Assembly (NCBI GenBank): GCA_046328995.1
Contig: JAXLVN010000001.1
Span: 744,001-808,000 of the forward strand
From: JADJXV01 sp046328995
GTDB lineage: Bacteria; Bacteroidota; Ignavibacteria; Kapaibacteriales; UBA961
Length of the DNA stretch: 64,000 nucleotides
Direction of reading: 5' to 3'
In this document: positions 61,893 through 64,000 of the stretch, piece by piece
How the letters are laid out: each line of letters opens with the position of its first letter
Numbering within the stretch: the stretch's first letter is position 1
Notes under the pieces: generated by a model
Seen by the model: the letters and a program-made list of their open reading frames with translations, nothing else
What the model was told of the DNA's origin: nothing
The model's database searches: none
Made by a program: the position numbers and the translations under genes

Positions 61893-62996
61893 ATGATTCA
61901 ACTTCCAAAGCATATTACAGACCTCACGCCATACAAACCCGGGCAGTCCGCTGCTGAAATACGGCGTTTATATGGTATTGAGGATGTAGCAAAGCTCGCT
62001 TCCAACGAAAATCCGTTGGGCAGCTCTCCCAAGGCAATAGCTGCCATTCAATCCGCTCTTTCGGAGTGTTCGCTGTATCCCGATGGCGGGCTAGCACTTC
62101 GTGAGAATCTGGCTTCCAGATTCGGGCGAATGTCCGACGAAGTCATCTGTCACAGCGGTTCGGACGCTCTCATCCATCTTGCTCTGCGCACCTTTCTCGA
62201 TGACGGGGATGAGCTCGTGGCATCGCATGGTACGTTTATAGGATTTCAGGTCGCAGCCAAGCTGCATGGGTATGCTCCTCGCTATATACCGCAGACACCT
62301 GATTACCGGTATGATATCCCTGCACTTGCCGCAGCAATTACCCCCCGCACCAAGATTCTCTACCTCGCCAATGTCAATAATCCAACCGGTACGTATTTCA
62401 ACACAGAAGAATTTATCTGGCTTATGGAGCGCGTTCCGGAGCATGTCCTTGTCATCATGGATGAAGCATACTGCGAATACAGCAAGGCATTGGTTCCTCA
62501 TTTTCTCGATAGTCTGAGCTACCGGTATCCTACTATGCTTACTCTGCGGACGTTCTCGAAAGTTTATGGTTTGGCCGGACTTCGCGTCGGCTACGGCATT
62601 GCCGGCAGCGACATCATTGCGCCGATGATGCGAGCGAAGCTGCCCTTTGATCCCAATACGTTAGGTCAAATTGCAGCCATTGCAGCCCTTGACGACCATG
62701 AGTTTCTAGAGCGCACCGTGGCGCTGAACACCCGTGGTATCCAAGAATTTACGGCAGCGTTCACCCGTATGGGTCTCCGCTTCCCTGCCTCGGCAGGTAA
62801 TTTTGTGATGATCGATTGTCAGACGCCCGAAATGGCGCAGAATGTCTATATGGGACTTCTCCAAAAAGGATTTATCACACGGCCTCTCGGCGGATTCTCC
62901 CTCCCGCATTGCGTGAGAGTCAGCACCGGTACCGATGAGCAAAATGCGGGTTTCATCCAAGCCATGGAATCGGTCGCGCACCTGATTACCGGCTAA
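61893..62996 (+). CDS. HisC-like aminotransferase (histidinol-phosphate or aromatic amino acid)
   Basis: A 367-residue class I/II PLP aminotransferase. Visible motifs are LASNENPLGSSPKA, YPDGG, NNPTGTYF, DEAYCEY and the PLP lysine in LRTFSKVYGLAGLRVGYG (Lys223). The C-terminal GGFSLPHCVRVSTGTDEQN is typical of HisC. HisC enzymes convert imidazole acetol phosphate to histidinol phosphate, and many also transaminate aromatic amino acids. The adjacent hppD gene suggests a tyrosine aminotransferase role here, supplying 4-hydroxyphenylpyruvate; this is inference. No other his genes are near. ATG 61893 is preferred over the TTG at 61854. Confidence 0.9.
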   Translation: MIQLPKHITDLTPYKPGQSAAEIRRLYGIEDVAKLASNENPLGSSPKAIAAIQSALSECSLYPDGGLALRENLASRFGRMSDEVICHSGSDALIHLALRTFLDDGDELVASHGTFIGFQVAAKLHGYAPRYIPQTPDYRYDIPALAAAITPRTKILYLANVNNPTGTYFNTEEFIWLMERVPEHVLVIMDEAYCEYSKALVPHFLDSLSYRYPTMLTLRTFSKVYGLAGLRVGYGIAGSDIIAPMMRAKLPFDPNTLGQIAAIAALDDHEFLERTVALNTRGIQEFTAAFTRMGLRFPASAGNFVMIDCQTPEMAQNVYMGLLQKGFITRPLGGFSLPHCVRVSTGTDEQNAGFIQAMESVAHLITG

Positions 62997-63097
62997 CGGT
63001 ATCCTGAGGAGCATAGTATTTGCAGCGAGACAAGCGAGAATACATGTACAACTTTCAGATTATAATTTATACTAATTATTACTAGTTACAAATACGT

Positions 63098-64000
63098 ATG
63101 ATACGAACAGACAGCGTGGCGGCTGATTTTCTGCCACTCAACGGAACCGATTACATCGAATTTTATGTGGGTAATGCCAAGCAATCGGCGTATTATTACC
63201 GGGCAGCTTTTGGATTTGAATTAATTGCGTATGCAGGCCCCGAGACCGGCGTTCGCGACCGCGCATCGTATGTGCTCAAGCAAGGCAAAGTGCGCCTCGT
63301 CCTCACAACCCCCATGCACCCCGACTCTCCCATCAATGCACACATCGCTCAGCACGGCGACGGCGTAAAAGTACTCGCTCTTTGGGTCGATGATGCCGAA
63401 AAATCCTGGAATGAAACGACCTCACGCGGCGCGAAAAGCTATCAGGCACCGATGACACTATCCGATGAATTTGGTGAAGTCAAGGTCGCATCGATTCATA
63501 CATATGGTGATACCATTCATACATTTGTCGAACGTAAAAATTATACCGGCGCCTTTCTTCCGGGATATAAAGAATGGTCGAGTCCGTTCAAATCTGAACC
63601 CGTCGGCTTGCTCCATGTCGATCATTGCGTTGGTAATGTAGAGCTTGGGAAGATGAATGAATGGGTAAAGTTCTACGAAGACGTCATGGGATTCAAGCTC
63701 ATCCTCACATTTGACGATGAAGATATTTCGACAGAATATTCCGCACTGATGAGCAAGGTCGTTTCCAACGGTTCCGGTTATGTCAAATTCCCCATCAACG
63801 AACCGGCAGCCGGTAAGAAAAAATCCCAAATCGATGAATATTTAGAATTTTATCATGGTCCGGGTGTGCAGCATATTGCCATTGCTACACATGACATCAT
63901 CAGCACAGTATCTGAGTTGCAGCGTAGAGGTGTAGAATTCCTGCGGGTGCCGGCGACGTATTACGATACAGTACTTGAGCGTGTAGGGACGATTGACGAA
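63098..64000 (+). CDS. hppD: 4-hydroxyphenylpyruvate dioxygenase, 3' end beyond window
   Basis: The first 301 residues of an Fe(II) dioxygenase of the vicinal-oxygen-chelate fold that turns 4-hydroxyphenylpyruvate into homogentisate in tyrosine degradation. The start is DYIEFYVGNAKQSAYYYRAAFGFE, typical of HPPD. The first metal ligand, His176, is in LLHVDHCVGNV, and the second, His259, in GPGVQHIAIAT. The third ligand (Glu, near the C-terminus) lies outside the window. Length so far suits a protein of about 370-380 residues. It begins 101 bp after the aminotransferase gene in the same direction, so both may serve aromatic catabolism. Confidence 0.95.
   Translation, partial: MIRTDSVAADFLPLNGTDYIEFYVGNAKQSAYYYRAAFGFELIAYAGPETGVRDRASYVLKQGKVRLVLTTPMHPDSPINAHIAQHGDGVKVLALWVDDAEKSWNETTSRGAKSYQAPMTLSDEFGEVKVASIHTYGDTIHTFVERKNYTGAFLPGYKEWSSPFKSEPVGLLHVDHCVGNVELGKMNEWVKFYEDVMGFKLILTFDDEDISTEYSALMSKVVSNGSGYVKFPINEPAAGKKKSQIDEYLEFYHGPGVQHIAIATHDIISTVSELQRRGVEFLRVPATYYDTVLERVGTIDE

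Overview
This window reads as chromosomal DNA from a Gram-negative bacterium of the FCB group, meaning Bacteroidota or the neighbouring Chlorobiota, Ignavibacteria and Kapabacteria lineages. Three observations support this. Five proteins carry a Por/type IX secretion (T9SS) type C-terminal sorting domain. Several start sites have a Bacteroidota-style TAnnTTTG -7 promoter element. Shine-Dalgarno sequences are mostly absent. GC content looks moderate, roughly 45-50 percent by eye. No rRNA, CRISPR array, prophage or integrase was seen.

Layout. 1-6.65 kb (+): an OmpA-type outer-membrane protein with two OmpA domains, dxs, a phosphosugar transferase and a B12-type radical SAM enzyme. 6.66-9.56 kb (-): an orphan sugar-type solute-binding lipoprotein, a REP-associated tyrosine transposase (RAYT) flanked by its own 50-bp-spaced repeats, and a crotonase-type enoyl-CoA hydratase. 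9.6-16.9 kb (-): a housekeeping block of rluD-like gene, lspA, traR/dksA-like gene and ileS, with an orphan histidine kinase upstream. 16.9-23 kb (-): a 2005-residue secreted protein with 21 FG-GAP blades, consistent with three seven-bladed propellers. 23.1-25.9 kb (-): Ogg2-type DNA glycosylase, TPR-LRR protein and outer-membrane-like protein. 26.1-33 kb (-): a seven-PAS hybrid histidine kinase, CheW and a chemoreceptor. 33-36.5 kb: a gene-poor accessory stretch with a degenerate 21-bp minisatellite, a T9SS protein without a signal peptide, and tRNA-Arg(UCG). 36.5-41 kb: uvrA (-) and a phosphohexomutase (+). 41-46.2 kb: an ECF sigma factor overlapping an unusual membrane-anchored protein with a T9SS-type C-terminus, a DUF1573 protein, a secreted M1 aminopeptidase and a stand-alone response regulator. 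46.6-56.5 kb (+): the most unusual locus, described below. 57-61.7 kb (+): two tandem paralogous chemoreceptors with a c-type haem (CxxCH) sensor domain. 61.9-64 kb (+): a HisC-like aminotransferase and hppD, which runs off the window.

The 46.6-56.5 kb block is a tightly packed, same-strand run. It encodes a secreted protein with three M23-like domains lacking key zinc or catalytic histidines, a PqqD-like 82-residue protein, an ATP-grasp ligase, a PLP-dependent diaminopimelate-decarboxylase-like enzyme, a urea-transporter domain fused to an M23 peptidase, a TPR plus beta-barrel outer-membrane protein and a secreted TPR protein. It combines cytosolic amide-bond and decarboxylation chemistry, an inner-membrane channel with a periplasmic peptidase, and an outer-membrane barrel. 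It is the best candidate here for an undescribed cell-envelope or peptide-modification system; this reading is inference from gene content.
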